Positions 14,831-23,095 of a stretch of 25,465 bases of DNA are shown here, piece by piece; positions within the stretch are counted from its first letter, which is position 1; each line of letters opens with the position of its first letter. The notes under the pieces are model-generated. The model was not told the DNA's origin, made no database searches, and worked only from the letters and a program-made list of their open reading frames with translations. The DNA comes from an uncultured Bacilli bacterium (GTDB taxonomy: Bacteria > Bacillota_I > Bacilli_A > RF39 > UBA660), in assembly GCA_934155005.1 (NCBI GenBank), contig CAKPGR010000014.1, positions 1 to 25,465 on the forward strand, in the 5' to 3' direction. A program made the translations under genes and the position numbers.

Positions 14831-15941
14831 AGTTTTTATAATTTAAATTGTCACTAGAAATATTTAAAATTAAACCAATCATAACCATATAGCTAATCAA
14901 ACTAGAACCTCCATAACTTATAAAAGGTAGTGTAATACCAGTAATTGGTACTAAACCAAAAGTCATTCCAATATTTTGAAATTGTTGATATATAAGCATT
15001 CCAACAATTCCAACAATAACATACTTATCAATATTTCTTTTACAATTTTTAGCTGTTTTAATTAATACAATATCAAAATATAAAATAATTAAAAGTAGAA
15101 AAATACATCCTGCAAAACCAAATGTGCTAGCAAATACTGAAAAAATAAAATCAGTTTGTGGTTCTGGAAAATAGATAGGCAAATTAAAACCATGACCTAT
15201 AAAACCAGCTGATCCAATAGATATTAAACTATTTTCGAGTTGATATCCTGCTTTATTAGACCAATCAAGTAGACGATTAATTCTAAGAAAAAAACTATTA
15301 CCAAATATATCAATAAATAAATTTTGATTAAAAAAATATATTCCAAGTATTAGACTCAAAAAAATACCTATAAAAATAAATAATAAAATAAACCAACGAT
15401 ATCTTATACCAGATATAAAAAGCATAATTAAAGTTATTAAAAAATAGATAAGTACAACTCCTGTATCAGGTTCTAAGAAAGTTAAAATACTAGGTAATAA
15501 CAAAACACCAACAATTTTTAATAAAAAAATAAATTCTTCTTTTATTGTTGGAGTTGAATATTTAATTTTATATTCATCAATCATTTTTGCTATTAAGATA
15601 ATTAAAATAATTTTCATAAATTCACTTGGTTGAATAGTTCCAATGCCATTAATTTTAAACCAACATTTGGCTTCATTGATAGGTTCAGCAATAAAAAGTA
15701 AAAGAAGAAGTAAAAAATTTCCAATACCATATAAAAACCATATATATTTATATACACTATCATTTTTAAATTTAATAATTAAAAATGAAAAAACACCACC
15801 AATTAAATACCAAACAATTTGTTTAATATAATAATAATTGGTATCAAGTAACATATTTTCAGCATTATAAATTGATACAACACTAATAATAATAAAAATA
15901 ATAATTGTTATTACAATTTTTTTATCTAAAGTAAATTTCAT
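14829..15941 (-). CDS. rodA: SEDS-family peptidoglycan glycosyltransferase, RodA type
   Basis: A 370-residue polytopic membrane protein with about ten hydrophobic segments. SEDS proteins polymerise lipid II into glycan strands together with a class B PBP; RodA does so in cell elongation. Family motifs are in order: IQPSEFMKI (103-111), EPDTG (157-161), a loop with Asp226 before AGYQLENSLISIGS (231-244), FPEPQTDFIFS (258-268) and PITGITLPFISYGGSS (332-347). The compact N-terminus and the GLVPITGITLPF form favour RodA over FtsW, but the two are hard to separate by eye. The ATG is preceded by GGTGG. It is transcribed alone from its own promoter, converging on the collar-domain gene. Confidence 0.88.
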   Translation of the reverse strand: MKFTLDKKIVITIIIFIIISVVSIYNAENMLLDTNYYYIKQIVWYLIGGVFSFLIIKFKNDSVYKYIWFLYGIGNFLLLLLLFIAEPINEAKCWFKINGIGTIQPSEFMKIILIILIAKMIDEYKIKYSTPTIKEEFIFLLKIVGVLLLPSILTFLEPDTGVVLIYFLITLIMLFISGIRYRWFILLFIFIGIFLSLILGIYFFNQNLFIDIFGNSFFLRINRLLDWSNKAGYQLENSLISIGSAGFIGHGFNLPIYFPEPQTDFIFSVFASTFGFAGCIFLLLIILYFDIVLIKTAKNCKRNIDKYVIVGIVGMLIYQQFQNIGMTFGLVPITGITLPFISYGGSSLISYMVMIGLILNISSDNLNYKN

Positions 15942-15956
15942 ATAACCACCAATTAA

Positions 15957-15985
15957 ATATTACAACTCTAATTTTTTTAAAACAA
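15957..15985 (-). promoter_or_regulatory. Promoter of rodA
   Basis: On the minus strand -35 TTGTTT (15985-15980), 17-base spacer, -10 TAATAT (15962-15957). It lies between the upstream gene's terminator and the rodA ribosome binding site. Confidence 0.5.
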
Positions 15986-16005
15986 TAAAATCAACATAAC
16001 TAGAC

Positions 16006-16028
16006 AAAAAAAACAGGAATTCCTGTTT
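16006..16028 (-). terminator. Terminator of the small Pro/Tyr-rich gene
   Basis: On the minus strand AAACAGG (16028-16022) and CCTGTTT (16017-16011) enclose AATT and are followed by a run of T. The stem overlaps the stop codon at 16027-16029. Confidence 0.85.
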
Positions 16029-16248
16029 ATAACATTTGATAATTAGAACTATTATAATTATTAGAATTATTAAGCATATTTTCAATATTAGATATTCTTT
16101 TTTCTAAATTATTAATTCTTTGCTCTATATCACTTGAATTACATCCGGCATTTTGATAACTAGGATAGTTAAAAAAAGGCATAGGTCCAATTCCTTGGTA
16201 TGGGGGATATATAGGATATGGAACAGCAACATTTCTATCTTTTTTCAA
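16027..16248 (-). CDS. Small Pro/Tyr-rich protein with C-terminal coiled coil, unknown function
   Basis: A 73-residue protein starting at TTG (16248), supported by AGGAG (16262-16258) nine bases upstream and by a dedicated terminator. Residues 8-32 are rich in Pro, Tyr and Phe (PYPIYPPYQGIGPMPFF), followed by one Cys (35). Residues 39-60 form a short heptad helix (IEQRINNLEKRISNIENML), and the end is Asn/Ser-rich. There is no signal peptide or membrane segment. The layout recalls small coat- or surface-associated proteins of Firmicutes, but I cannot assign a family. It is transcribed divergently from rnhB. Confidence 0.72.
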   Translation of the reverse strand: MKKDRNVAVPYPIYPPYQGIGPMPFFNYPSYQNAGCNSSDIEQRINNLEKRISNIENMLNNSNNYNSSNYQML

Positions 16249-16297
16249 GATTTATCACTCCTATCTAATATAAATATATGCGAAATACCTAAAAATG

Positions 16298-16306
16298 TGT
16301 TATGAT
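16298..16306 (+). promoter_or_regulatory. Extended -10 promoter of rnhB
   Basis: TGTTATGAT fits the extended -10 form seen elsewhere in the window; no clear -35. The expected start is near 16313, just before AAGGT (16314-16318). Confidence 0.5.
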
Positions 16307-16329
16307 AATAACTAAGGTAAGTGATAAAA

Positions 16330-17313
16330 ATGCAAAAACAAGATATACTAAATAAATTAGAAAAGTTTTCTTTAAATAAAAATGAATTTATTGTTATAGG
16401 CGATGCTAGTTTAGTTCTTCAAGATTTTATAGATGAGGCGAGTTGTATAGAGTTGTCATGTTCAAAAGAAGTTTATAATAATTTAAATTTAGAAGAAAAA
16501 TTAGGTACTTTTAATACACCTATAAAATATGTTCAAGAAATAGAAGTTGGATATAATCTGTATGATTTAAATAGAACTATTATGATAGATAGTTATAACT
16601 GTATGGATTTATCATATTGTCTAGAAGTAAAAAAGAAACTAAATAGAAAAAAAGATAATAAAATAATAGAAAAATTAGATTTATATTTATGTTTAAAAGA
16701 TAATAAAAGATATGAAAAAGAACTATATAATCAAGGAATAACTTTAATAGGTGGTGTTGATGAAGTAGGAAGAGGGCCTCTTATTGGGCCTGTTGTAGCT
16801 TCATGTGTTGTCCTACCAAAAGACTTTGCTTTAGAAGGCCTTACAGATTCTAAAAAATTAAGTGAAAAAAAAAGAGATTTATTTTATGAATATATAATTA
16901 ATAACTGCATAGCTTATGGAATAGGTATTATAGATCCTGATATAATTGATAAAGTTAATATTTATGAGGCCTCTAAACTTGCAATGTTAGAAGCAATAAG
17001 ACAAGTTAGAGAAAAAATAAACTTAGAATATGTTTTAACGGATGCTATGAATTTAGATTTGGATATAGAAAATAAAGCTATCATAAAAGGTGATATAAAA
17101 AGTATTACTATATCTGCTGCTAGTGTTGTAGCAAAAGTTACAAGAGATAGAATGATGTATGAATTAGATTTAAAATATCCTGAATATGGATTTAAAAATC
17201 ATAAAGGGTATCCAACTAAAAAGCATATCGAAGCTATTAATAAATATGGTTTAATAGAAGGTTATAGAAAGACATATGGGCCAGTTAAAGAAGTATTAGA
17301 AAGGATGAATTAA
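16330..17313 (+). CDS. rnhB: Ribonuclease HII with an N-terminal nucleotidyltransferase-like domain
   Basis: RNase HII nicks DNA at embedded ribonucleotides and degrades RNA-DNA hybrids. The catalytic domain (about 140-327) opens with GVDEVGRGPLIGP (Asp144, Glu145), then LTDSKKLSEKKR, a YVLTDAMNLDL strand and SAASVVAKVTRDR with the late active-site region NHKGYPTKKH. The protein is 327 residues, well above the usual 200-255. The extra ~130 residues begin EFIVIGDASLVLQ (about 19-31) and continue DEASCIELSCSKEVYNNL. That pattern resembles the GG...DxD core of MNT/AbiEii-like nucleotidyltransferases with the catalytic Asp pair replaced (CIEL). I choose ATG 16330 over the in-frame GTG at 16321, which lies almost on top of AAGGTAAGTGAT. 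The MBL gene starts immediately after its stop codon. Confidence 0.9.
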   Translation: MQKQDILNKLEKFSLNKNEFIVIGDASLVLQDFIDEASCIELSCSKEVYNNLNLEEKLGTFNTPIKYVQEIEVGYNLYDLNRTIMIDSYNCMDLSYCLEVKKKLNRKKDNKIIEKLDLYLCLKDNKRYEKELYNQGITLIGGVDEVGRGPLIGPVVASCVVLPKDFALEGLTDSKKLSEKKRDLFYEYIINNCIAYGIGIIDPDIIDKVNIYEASKLAMLEAIRQVREKINLEYVLTDAMNLDLDIENKAIIKGDIKSITISAASVVAKVTRDRMMYELDLKYPEYGFKNHKGYPTKKHIEAINKYGLIEGYRKTYGPVKEVLERMN

Positions 17314-17838
17314 ATGGAAGTTAGAAATATAAAAGTCGGGTATTTAGAAACAAATTGCTATATATTAAGTAATAATAAAGAATGTATAATTATAGACCCA
17401 GGGGATCAATTTTATTCTATAGATGAACAAATAAAAGATAATAAGTTAATAGGAGTTTTGATAACTCATCGTCATCCTGATCATATAGGAGCACTAGAAA
17501 AGATTATAAATACATATCATGTTAATGTATATGATAAAAGTAATTTAAAAGAACAAGAATATAGACTAGGTAGTTTTGTTTTTGATGTTATCTATACACC
17601 AGGTCATACAAGTGATTCAGTATCTTATTATTTTAAAGATTATAACTTCATGTTTACAGGAGACTTTCTATTTAAAAATTCTATTGGTAGAACGGATATG
17701 CCAACTGGAAATACTCTTGAAATGAAACAAAGTATAGCTAAAATAAAAGAGTATAGTAGTCGAATTAAAATTTATCCAGGACATGGAGAAATAACTAATT
17801 TAGGTATTGAAAAAGATAATAATCCTTTTTTAAGATAG
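17314..17838 (+). CDS. MBL-fold metallo-hydrolase (YqgX/glyoxalase II-like)
   Basis: A 174-residue zinc-dependent hydrolase of the metallo-beta-lactamase fold. The metal-binding set is complete: THRHPDH (His52, His54, Asp56, His57), GHTSDS (His98), TGD (Asp117) and PGHGE (His157). GRTDMPTGN (125-133) is characteristic of the glyoxalase II-like YqgX group. The substrate is unknown; hydroxyacyl-thioesters are the usual guess. It has no gap to rnhB and takes its ribosome binding site (AAAGGATGAA) from the end of that gene. The pairing with rnhB looks like simple operon economy. Confidence 0.9.
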   Translation: MEVRNIKVGYLETNCYILSNNKECIIIDPGDQFYSIDEQIKDNKLIGVLITHRHPDHIGALEKIINTYHVNVYDKSNLKEQEYRLGSFVFDVIYTPGHTSDSVSYYFKDYNFMFTGDFLFKNSIGRTDMPTGNTLEMKQSIAKIKEYSSRIKIYPGHGEITNLGIEKDNNPFLR

Positions 17839-17868
17839 TTGCAATTTGTCTAGAATGTGTGTTATACT
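17839..17868 (+). promoter_or_regulatory. Promoter of the pheS-pheT operon
   Basis: -35 TTGCAA (17839-17844), 18-base spacer, -10 TATACT (17863-17868) with TGT upstream (extended -10). It begins right after the MBL stop codon; the expected start is near 17875. Confidence 0.65.
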
Positions 17869-17874
17869 ATCTTT

Positions 17875-18085
17875 GTTTAAAGCTTTGATGAAGGAGTAGT
17901 AATAAAATTAATTATTTAAAGAGAGTTAGTGGTTGGTGTGAACTAATAATAATATTTTATGAATTCACCTTTGGAGCGATATTAATAGTATACGGTAACG
18001 CGTTATAGTTTTCGAGGTAAGTTAACTTACAAATTAAGGTGGTACCACGTATAATCACGTCCTTATATAGGATGTGATTTTTTTT
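17875..18085 (+). ncRNA. T-box riboswitch leader (Phe) upstream of pheST
   Basis: It contains AGAGAG (17920-17925), GGTTGGTG (17931-17938), the specifier-loop sequence ATGAA followed by TTC (Phe codon, 17964-17966) and the antiterminator T-box AAGGTGGTACCACG (18036-18049). A terminator hairpin AATCACGTCCT (18053-18063)/AGGATGTGATT (18069-18079) with T run completes it. The UGGU bulge matches discriminator A73 of tRNA-Phe. Uncharged tRNA-Phe should turn on pheST. The 5' end is estimated from the promoter. Confidence 0.95.
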
Positions 18086-18096
18086 AGGAGGAAATT

Positions 18097-19152
18097 ATGA
18101 AAGAGAATATAGAAAAAATGAAAACTTTAAAAGAAGAAATAATCTCTTCTTTAAATGATAGTTCTAATTTAAAAGAACTAAATGAAATAAAAGTTAATTA
18201 TTTAAGTAAAAAAGGACCAGTTGCAGCCTTATCTAATGTTATGAAAACATTAGATATTGAAGAAAAAAAAGAATTTGGGAAAATATTAAATGAATTTAAA
18301 TGTGAAATAAATAATTTGTTTGAAGATAAAAAAAACAAATTAGAAACAGAAGAACTAAATAAAAAATTAGAAAGTGAAAAAATAGATATAACTTTACCTG
18401 CAACTAAAATAAATGTTGGAAGTCCTAACATTTTAGAAAAATTAGTTGAGGATATAGAAGAATTATTAATATCTATGGGATATGATGTAGTAGATGGACC
18501 AGAGCTTGAAAAAGATTTATATAACTTTGATATGTTAAATCTTCCAAAAGGACATCCAGCAAGAGATGCACAAGATACATTTTATGTAAAGGGAGATGAA
18601 CTTTTACTTAGAAGTCAAACATCACCAGTTCAAGTTAGAACAATGTTAGAAGGAAAAGGAGAAAAACCAATTCGTGTTATTTGTCCAGGTAAAACATATA
18701 GACGTGATGATGATGATGCAACTCATTCTCATCAATTTATGCAAATAGAAGGGTTAGTAGTAGATAAAGAAATTTCTTTATCCGACTTAAAAGGAACTAT
18801 TGACTTGATTGTAAAAAAATTATTTGGTGATTCTTGTGAAACAAGATTTAGACCAAGTTATTATCCTTTTACAGAACCTTCTGTTGAAGTGGATATAAGT
18901 TGTTTTAATTGCCATGGACAAGGGTGTAATATATGTAAAAAAACAGGATGGATAACTGTTGCAGGTGCTGGAATAGTTCATCCAGAAGTGTTAAGAAAAT
19001 GTGGTTATGACCCAAAAATTTGGACAGGATTTGCTTTTGGTTTTGGAGCTGAAAGACTTTCAATGCTTAAATATGGTATCAATGATATAAGAACCTTTTA
19101 TACAACAGATTTAAGAGAAAATAAAATATTTGATAGAAAGGATGTAGATTAA
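18097..19152 (+). CDS. pheS: Phenylalanine--tRNA ligase alpha subunit
   Basis: The catalytic subunit of the alpha2-beta2 PheRS. The 351 residues comprise an N-terminal coiled-coil arm (about 1-100) and a class II core: SMGYDVVDGPELEKDLYNF, LPKGHPARD, LLRSQTSPVQ, PGKTYRRDDDDATHSHQF (motif 2), RPSYYPFTEPS and motif 3 FGFGAERLSMLKYG. A CFNCHGQGCNICKK segment (about 268-281) has four cysteines with zinc-ribbon-like spacing, seen in many PheS. The start is fixed by AGGAGG (18086-18091). It is controlled by the Phe T-box and is one base upstream of pheT. Confidence 0.97.
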   Translation: MKENIEKMKTLKEEIISSLNDSSNLKELNEIKVNYLSKKGPVAALSNVMKTLDIEEKKEFGKILNEFKCEINNLFEDKKNKLETEELNKKLESEKIDITLPATKINVGSPNILEKLVEDIEELLISMGYDVVDGPELEKDLYNFDMLNLPKGHPARDAQDTFYVKGDELLLRSQTSPVQVRTMLEGKGEKPIRVICPGKTYRRDDDDATHSHQFMQIEGLVVDKEISLSDLKGTIDLIVKKLFGDSCETRFRPSYYPFTEPSVEVDISCFNCHGQGCNICKKTGWITVAGAGIVHPEVLRKCGYDPKIWTGFAFGFGAERLSMLKYGINDIRTFYTTDLRENKIFDRKDVD

Positions 19153-19153
19153 T

Positions 19154-21529
19154 ATGATTAGTTTAGAGTGGGTAGGAGATTATATTGATATAAGTGATCA
19201 AGATTTAAAAGAACTTGCTGTTAAGATTACAACAGCAGGAATTAATGTTGAAAAAGTTATAACTAATCATATTGATAATTTAGTTATTGGAAAAGTAGTT
19301 AAATGTGATATGCACCCAGATAGTGATCACTTACATATTGTAGAAGTAGATGTTAAAGATAAAATAATCCAAATTGTTTGTGGAGCTAGTAATGTAAGAG
19401 AAAATCTTAAAGTTATAGTAGCGCTTCCAGGAGCTATTTTACCTGGTAATTTTGAGATAAAAAAAGGATGTATTCGTGGGGTTGAATCAAATGGAATGAT
19501 ATGTGCTTTATTTGAACTTGGATTAGAAGAAAAAACAGAAGAAAATTATAATAAAGGAATTTGTGAATTAAGTGATGATGCTCCTGTTGGGGAAGACCCA
19601 ATCAAATATTTAAATTTAGATTCAACATTATATGAACTAGATATTCATAAACATCGTAATAATGATTGTTATTATCATATAGGATTTGCTTATGAAATTG
19701 CAGCTATTTTAAATCGTAAAGTAACACTTCCAAATCAAGATATTAACGAAATAGAAGATAATATAAATAAATATTTTAATTTAGAAGTAGATACGGATAA
19801 ATGTCCTTACTATTTAGCGCGTATGGCAACTGATATTGAAATAAAAGAGTCTCCTGAGTTTATCAAAAAAAGATTAATAGAAGCTGGTATGCGACCAATT
19901 AATAATGTTGTAGATATAAGTAATTATGTTATGCTTGAATATGGTCAACCAATGCATTTCTTTGATAAAGATAAAGTAGGAAATAAGATAGTTGTTAGAG
20001 ATGCATTTAAGGATGAAGAAATTGTAACTCTAGATGGTAAAAATAGGATTTTAAAAGAAAGTGATGTTGTTATTACAGATGGAGTTAAACCTATTTGTAT
20101 AGCGGGTGTTATGGGAGGAGAAAATAGTGAAGTTGATTTAAATACTAAAAATATTTTAATTGAGAGTGCTATCTTTGATCCTATTAGTATTAGATATACA
20201 TCAAATAACTTAAATTTAAAAAGTGAAGCTTCTATTAGATATGGTAAAGGATTAAACTATGAATATACGGAAAATGCTATTAATAGAGCTTGTCATTTGC
20301 TTGAAAAATATGCTAATGCTAAAATATTAAAAGGAATTATCAAACATGATAAATTAGAAAAAAAAGAAAAAATAGTTGAATTTAAAAGTGAAGATATAAA
20401 TAAAATGCTAGGTATAACAATTAGTGAAGATGATATGAAAATAGAACTAGAAAGATTAGGATTTAATTATAATTTTGATAATTCTATATTTAAAGTAGTT
20501 ATTCCAAATCGTAGATTAGATATTGACCCAAATATTAATGATATAGCAGAAGAAATAGGAAGACTTTATGGATATCATAATTTAGTTTCGACACTTCCAA
20601 AATTAGAAATTAAAAAAGGAAGTTACTCAGAAGATGTTAAATATCGTAAGATTATTTCAAAAAGACTTAGATCACTTGGACTTAATGAAAGTAAAACATA
20701 TACATTAGTTTCAAAAGAAATGGATGAAATGTTTGATTATGATTTAATGGAATCAATTTCGCTACCTAATCCAATGAGCCTAGATAAATCAGTTATTAGA
20801 ACATCAATATTACCTTCATTACTAAACGTATATGAATATAATAAAGCTCATAAAGTAAAAGATATTTTCCTTTATGAAATTAGTAAAACTTATGATGAAA
20901 ACTATAATGAAAATACTAAACTTGCTATTTTGATGAAAGGTAATTATATTATAAATAATTGGAATCAAAATAAAATAGAAACTAACTTTTATTTAATAAA
21001 AGGCGTTTTAGAAAATTTGTTAGATTATTTAGGTTTTAAAAATAGATATGATTTAAAAGCGGATATTATTAAATCATTACATCCAGGTATAAGTGCTAGA
21101 ATAATGTTAGATAGAGAAGATATTGGTATTATAGGTAAAATTCATCCTAAAATAAATAAAGATGATATTTATGTTTTAGAAATAAGTTTATCTAAATTAA
21201 TTTCTAAAAAAATAAAACCAATTAAATTTAAAGAAGCACCTAAATATCCTTGTATTAATAAAGATGTGGCTTTTATTGTAAAAAAGGATATGGATTCTAA
21301 GACCTTAATGACTCAAATAAAAAAATCTTGTGGAAGACTTTTAACTGATATAGATGTTTTTGATGTTTATGTTGGAGACAATGTTTTAGAAGATGAAAAA
21401 TCAGTAGCTTTCTCATTAACTTTTAGAGATGATAATAGAACTCTTAATGATGAAGAGGTTACAGAAGTGTTTGAAAAAATGATTAAAGAAGTTGAAAATA
21501 AATTGGATGCTAAACTAAGAAACAAATAG
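19154..21529 (+). CDS. pheT: Phenylalanine--tRNA ligase beta subunit
   Basis: The 791-residue beta subunit has the usual long bacterial domain order: an N-terminal EMAP-II-like tRNA-binding domain (about 38-150, VVKCDMHPDSDHLHI and VCGASNVRE), the B3/B4 editing domain (about 210-380, RPINNVVDISNYVMLEYGQPMHFFD and IAGVMGGENSEV), B5 (about 400-475), the core-like domain, and a C-terminal FDX-ACB anticodon-binding domain (about 697-790). The B3/B4 site implies editing of Tyr-tRNA-Phe. One base separates it from pheS, and its stop codon lies inside the terminator stem. Confidence 0.97.
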   Translation: MISLEWVGDYIDISDQDLKELAVKITTAGINVEKVITNHIDNLVIGKVVKCDMHPDSDHLHIVEVDVKDKIIQIVCGASNVRENLKVIVALPGAILPGNFEIKKGCIRGVESNGMICALFELGLEEKTEENYNKGICELSDDAPVGEDPIKYLNLDSTLYELDIHKHRNNDCYYHIGFAYEIAAILNRKVTLPNQDINEIEDNINKYFNLEVDTDKCPYYLARMATDIEIKESPEFIKKRLIEAGMRPINNVVDISNYVMLEYGQPMHFFDKDKVGNKIVVRDAFKDEEIVTLDGKNRILKESDVVITDGVKPICIAGVMGGENSEVDLNTKNILIESAIFDPISIRYTSNNLNLKSEASIRYGKGLNYEYTENAINRACHLLEKYANAKILKGIIKHDKLEKKEKIVEFKSEDINKMLGITISEDDMKIELERLGFNYNFDNSIFKVVIPNRRLDIDPNINDIAEEIGRLYGYHNLVSTLPKLEIKKGSYSEDVKYRKIISKRLRSLGLNESKTYTLVSKEMDEMFDYDLMESISLPNPMSLDKSVIRTSILPSLLNVYEYNKAHKVKDIFLYEISKTYDENYNENTKLAILMKGNYIINNWNQNKIETNFYLIKGVLENLLDYLGFKNRYDLKADIIKSLHPGISARIMLDREDIGIIGKIHPKINKDDIYVLEISLSKLISKKIKPIKFKEAPKYPCINKDVAFIVKKDMDSKTLMTQIKKSCGRLLTDIDVFDVYVGDNVLEDEKSVAFSLTFRDDNRTLNDEEVTEVFEKMIKEVENKLDAKLRNK

Positions 21530-21551
21530 GAAAATAACCTATTTGTTTTTA
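21520..21551 (+). terminator. Terminator of pheST
   Basis: Perfect 11-bp stem AAACAAATAGG (21520-21530)/CCTATTTGTTT (21538-21548), seven-base loop, T run. It overlaps the pheT stop codon. Confidence 0.92.
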
Positions 21552-21571
21552 TTAAAATTACTAAAAAATTA

Positions 21572-21600
21572 TTGATAAAATAAAGTATTCATGTTATACT
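21572..21600 (+). promoter_or_regulatory. Promoter of the DUF1292/coiled-coil operon
   Basis: -35 TTGATA (21572-21577), 17-base spacer, -10 TATACT (21595-21600) with TGT upstream (extended -10). Confidence 0.75.
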
Positions 21601-21630
21601 TTTATTAGTATAGAAATAGGAGAATATGAT

Positions 21631-21891
21631 ATGGATAAGGAAATTATTAAAGTTAAAAATCAAAATGGTGAAGTTGTTAATGCTGAGGTTGTATTAGCTT
21701 TTGAATATAATAATAAAAGATTCGTTATTTATACATTTAATGAAGAAGATGAAAATGGAATGATTATTCTTCATGCATCGCTTTTAGATGATAGCAAAGA
21801 AGATGCAACATTCGAGAAAATATCACCAGAAGATTGGTCAGTAGTAAAAGATATTATGAATGATATTGTAAAAGAATGGAAGGAGCAATAA
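21631..21891 (+). CDS. DUF1292 (YrzB-like) protein
   Basis: An 86-residue acidic cytoplasmic protein. It has the DUF1292 pattern: an N-terminal strand pair, a central FEYNNKRFVIYTF with acidic turn, IILHASLLDD, then a C-terminal helix after EKISPEDWSVVKDIM. The family has no established function and in Bacillus (yrzB) sits near yrrK and yrzL; here the neighbours differ. AGGAG (21618-21622) precedes the ATG. It is co-transcribed with the coiled-coil gene starting one base after its stop codon. Confidence 0.85.
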   Translation: MDKEIIKVKNQNGEVVNAEVVLAFEYNNKRFVIYTFNEEDENGMIILHASLLDDSKEDATFEKISPEDWSVVKDIMNDIVKEWKEQ

Positions 21892-21892
21892 T

Positions 21893-23032
21893 ATGAAAAA
21901 TGTTATCGAAAAATTAAAAACAAAAGGGGCAACTTTATTTAAAGTAAGAGATCAAGTTTCTGATAAAACCATTCTTCAAAATGATTCTAATAAAAGTAAA
22001 GCTAAAAAAAGTATTGTTGAAAAAATTAAAAAATTTTATTATTTATATTTATATGAAAAGATTAATAAATTTGGTGATGATCAAGAATATAAGGATGTAT
22101 TAAACGAATATAAAGATGATTTAAATTCTGAAATAGATAATTTAAATGAAGAAAAACAAAAAAATGAAGAAAATGCTTCATTACAAATAGCAGATATTTT
22201 AGAAAATAATGACATTAACTTATCAACATCTAAAAAAATAAAATCAATAAGTGAAGAAAGCGATAATCAAGTTGCTAAGATAGATGAAAAAATAGAAAAA
22301 AACAATGATAAAATTAATTCTATTAATGAAAAAATAAATAACTTAGATGAAAATGTTGTAAATGGTGAAATAGAAAAAGCTACTCAAAGTATTGCTGATA
22401 GTATAGCAGATGGTGCCATGACAAAAGAGAATACTAATTTAGAACAAAATGAAAAAAATATAAATAGTGAAATAGAAAGTAGTATTACACCAAAAGAAGA
22501 ATCTAAGTTACAAAAACCAGAACAGTCTGTAAAACCAGAAGGTAAAAATATAAATGATTCCTTATTAGAAATTAGTAATTTAATGAAACTTGATATTGAT
22601 CGTTATATTAATGAAGCAATAGAAAAAACTAGGGAAGAAATTACAAGTTATTATGAGAATACAGTTTTAAAAAAATATAAAGATGAAACAATAAAAATGG
22701 TTAAAGCTGCTAAAATTCAAATTAATAATGTAACAAAAGAAAGAGACGCTGCTAGAATTGAAGCTGAACAATATAAATCAGGTTATGATAGTGAGCGTGA
22801 AAAAAATAATCAAAAAGAAGAAGAGATAAAAGATAAAAATAATCAAATTGAAAACTTAAGTGTTGAAAATGAAGAACTTAAAAAACAATTAGAAGCTTTA
22901 ACTAAACAAAATGAAGAATTGACTTTGATTAATCATAATTATCAAGTAACTGTTTCTACCATATTAAGTCAAGGTATGTCTAATGATAATGTAGAACAAA
23001 ATGAACAAGAACCTGTTCAAAAAATTAGATAG
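21893..23032 (+). CDS. Long coiled-coil protein of unknown function
   Basis: A 379-residue, highly charged protein with no signal peptide or membrane segment. The N-terminus is basic (residues 1-55). Residues about 60-170 and 225-345 are predicted coiled coils; the second ends in a leucine/Glu-rich heptad tract (IENLSVENEELKKQLEALT). A Ser/Asn/Lys-rich linker (about 175-225) joins them. The region 227-300 (LLEISNLMKLDIDRYINEAIEKTREEI and KDETIKMVKAAK) resembles DivIVA-like or scaffold helices in character only. I cannot assign a family. AAGGAG lies in the end of the DUF1292 gene, so the two are coupled. Confidence 0.8.
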   Translation: MKNVIEKLKTKGATLFKVRDQVSDKTILQNDSNKSKAKKSIVEKIKKFYYLYLYEKINKFGDDQEYKDVLNEYKDDLNSEIDNLNEEKQKNEENASLQIADILENNDINLSTSKKIKSISEESDNQVAKIDEKIEKNNDKINSINEKINNLDENVVNGEIEKATQSIADSIADGAMTKENTNLEQNEKNINSEIESSITPKEESKLQKPEQSVKPEGKNINDSLLEISNLMKLDIDRYINEAIEKTREEITSYYENTVLKKYKDETIKMVKAAKIQINNVTKERDAARIEAEQYKSGYDSEREKNNQKEEEIKDKNNQIENLSVENEELKKQLEALTKQNEELTLINHNYQVTVSTILSQGMSNDNVEQNEQEPVQKIR

Positions 23033-23049
23033 TTAAACTATCTTTTTTT
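23027..23049 (+). terminator. Terminator of the DUF1292/coiled-coil operon
   Basis: Stem AGATAGT (23027-23033)/ACTATCT (23037-23043) with a three-base loop and T run, overlapping the stop codon. Confidence 0.85.
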
Positions 23050-23050
23050 G

Positions 23051-23079
23051 TTGTATAAACTATTTATAAGTAGTATAAT
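23051..23079 (+). promoter_or_regulatory. Promoter of nfeD-SPFH-CPBP operon
   Basis: -35 TTGTAT (23051-23056), 17-base spacer, -10 TATAAT (23074-23079). Transcription should start near 23086, the first base of the AGGTGA ribosome binding site. Confidence 0.65.
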
Positions 23080-23095
23080 TTAAGTAGGTGATAGT

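Noticed and set aside
15643..15831. Plus-strand open frame inside rodA
   Set aside because: It is antisense to SEDS membrane segments, short and without start signals.
18198..18431. Minus-strand open frame inside pheS
   Set aside because: It is opposite the PheS coiled-coil arm, where A-rich codons give Phe/Leu/Ser-rich shadows.
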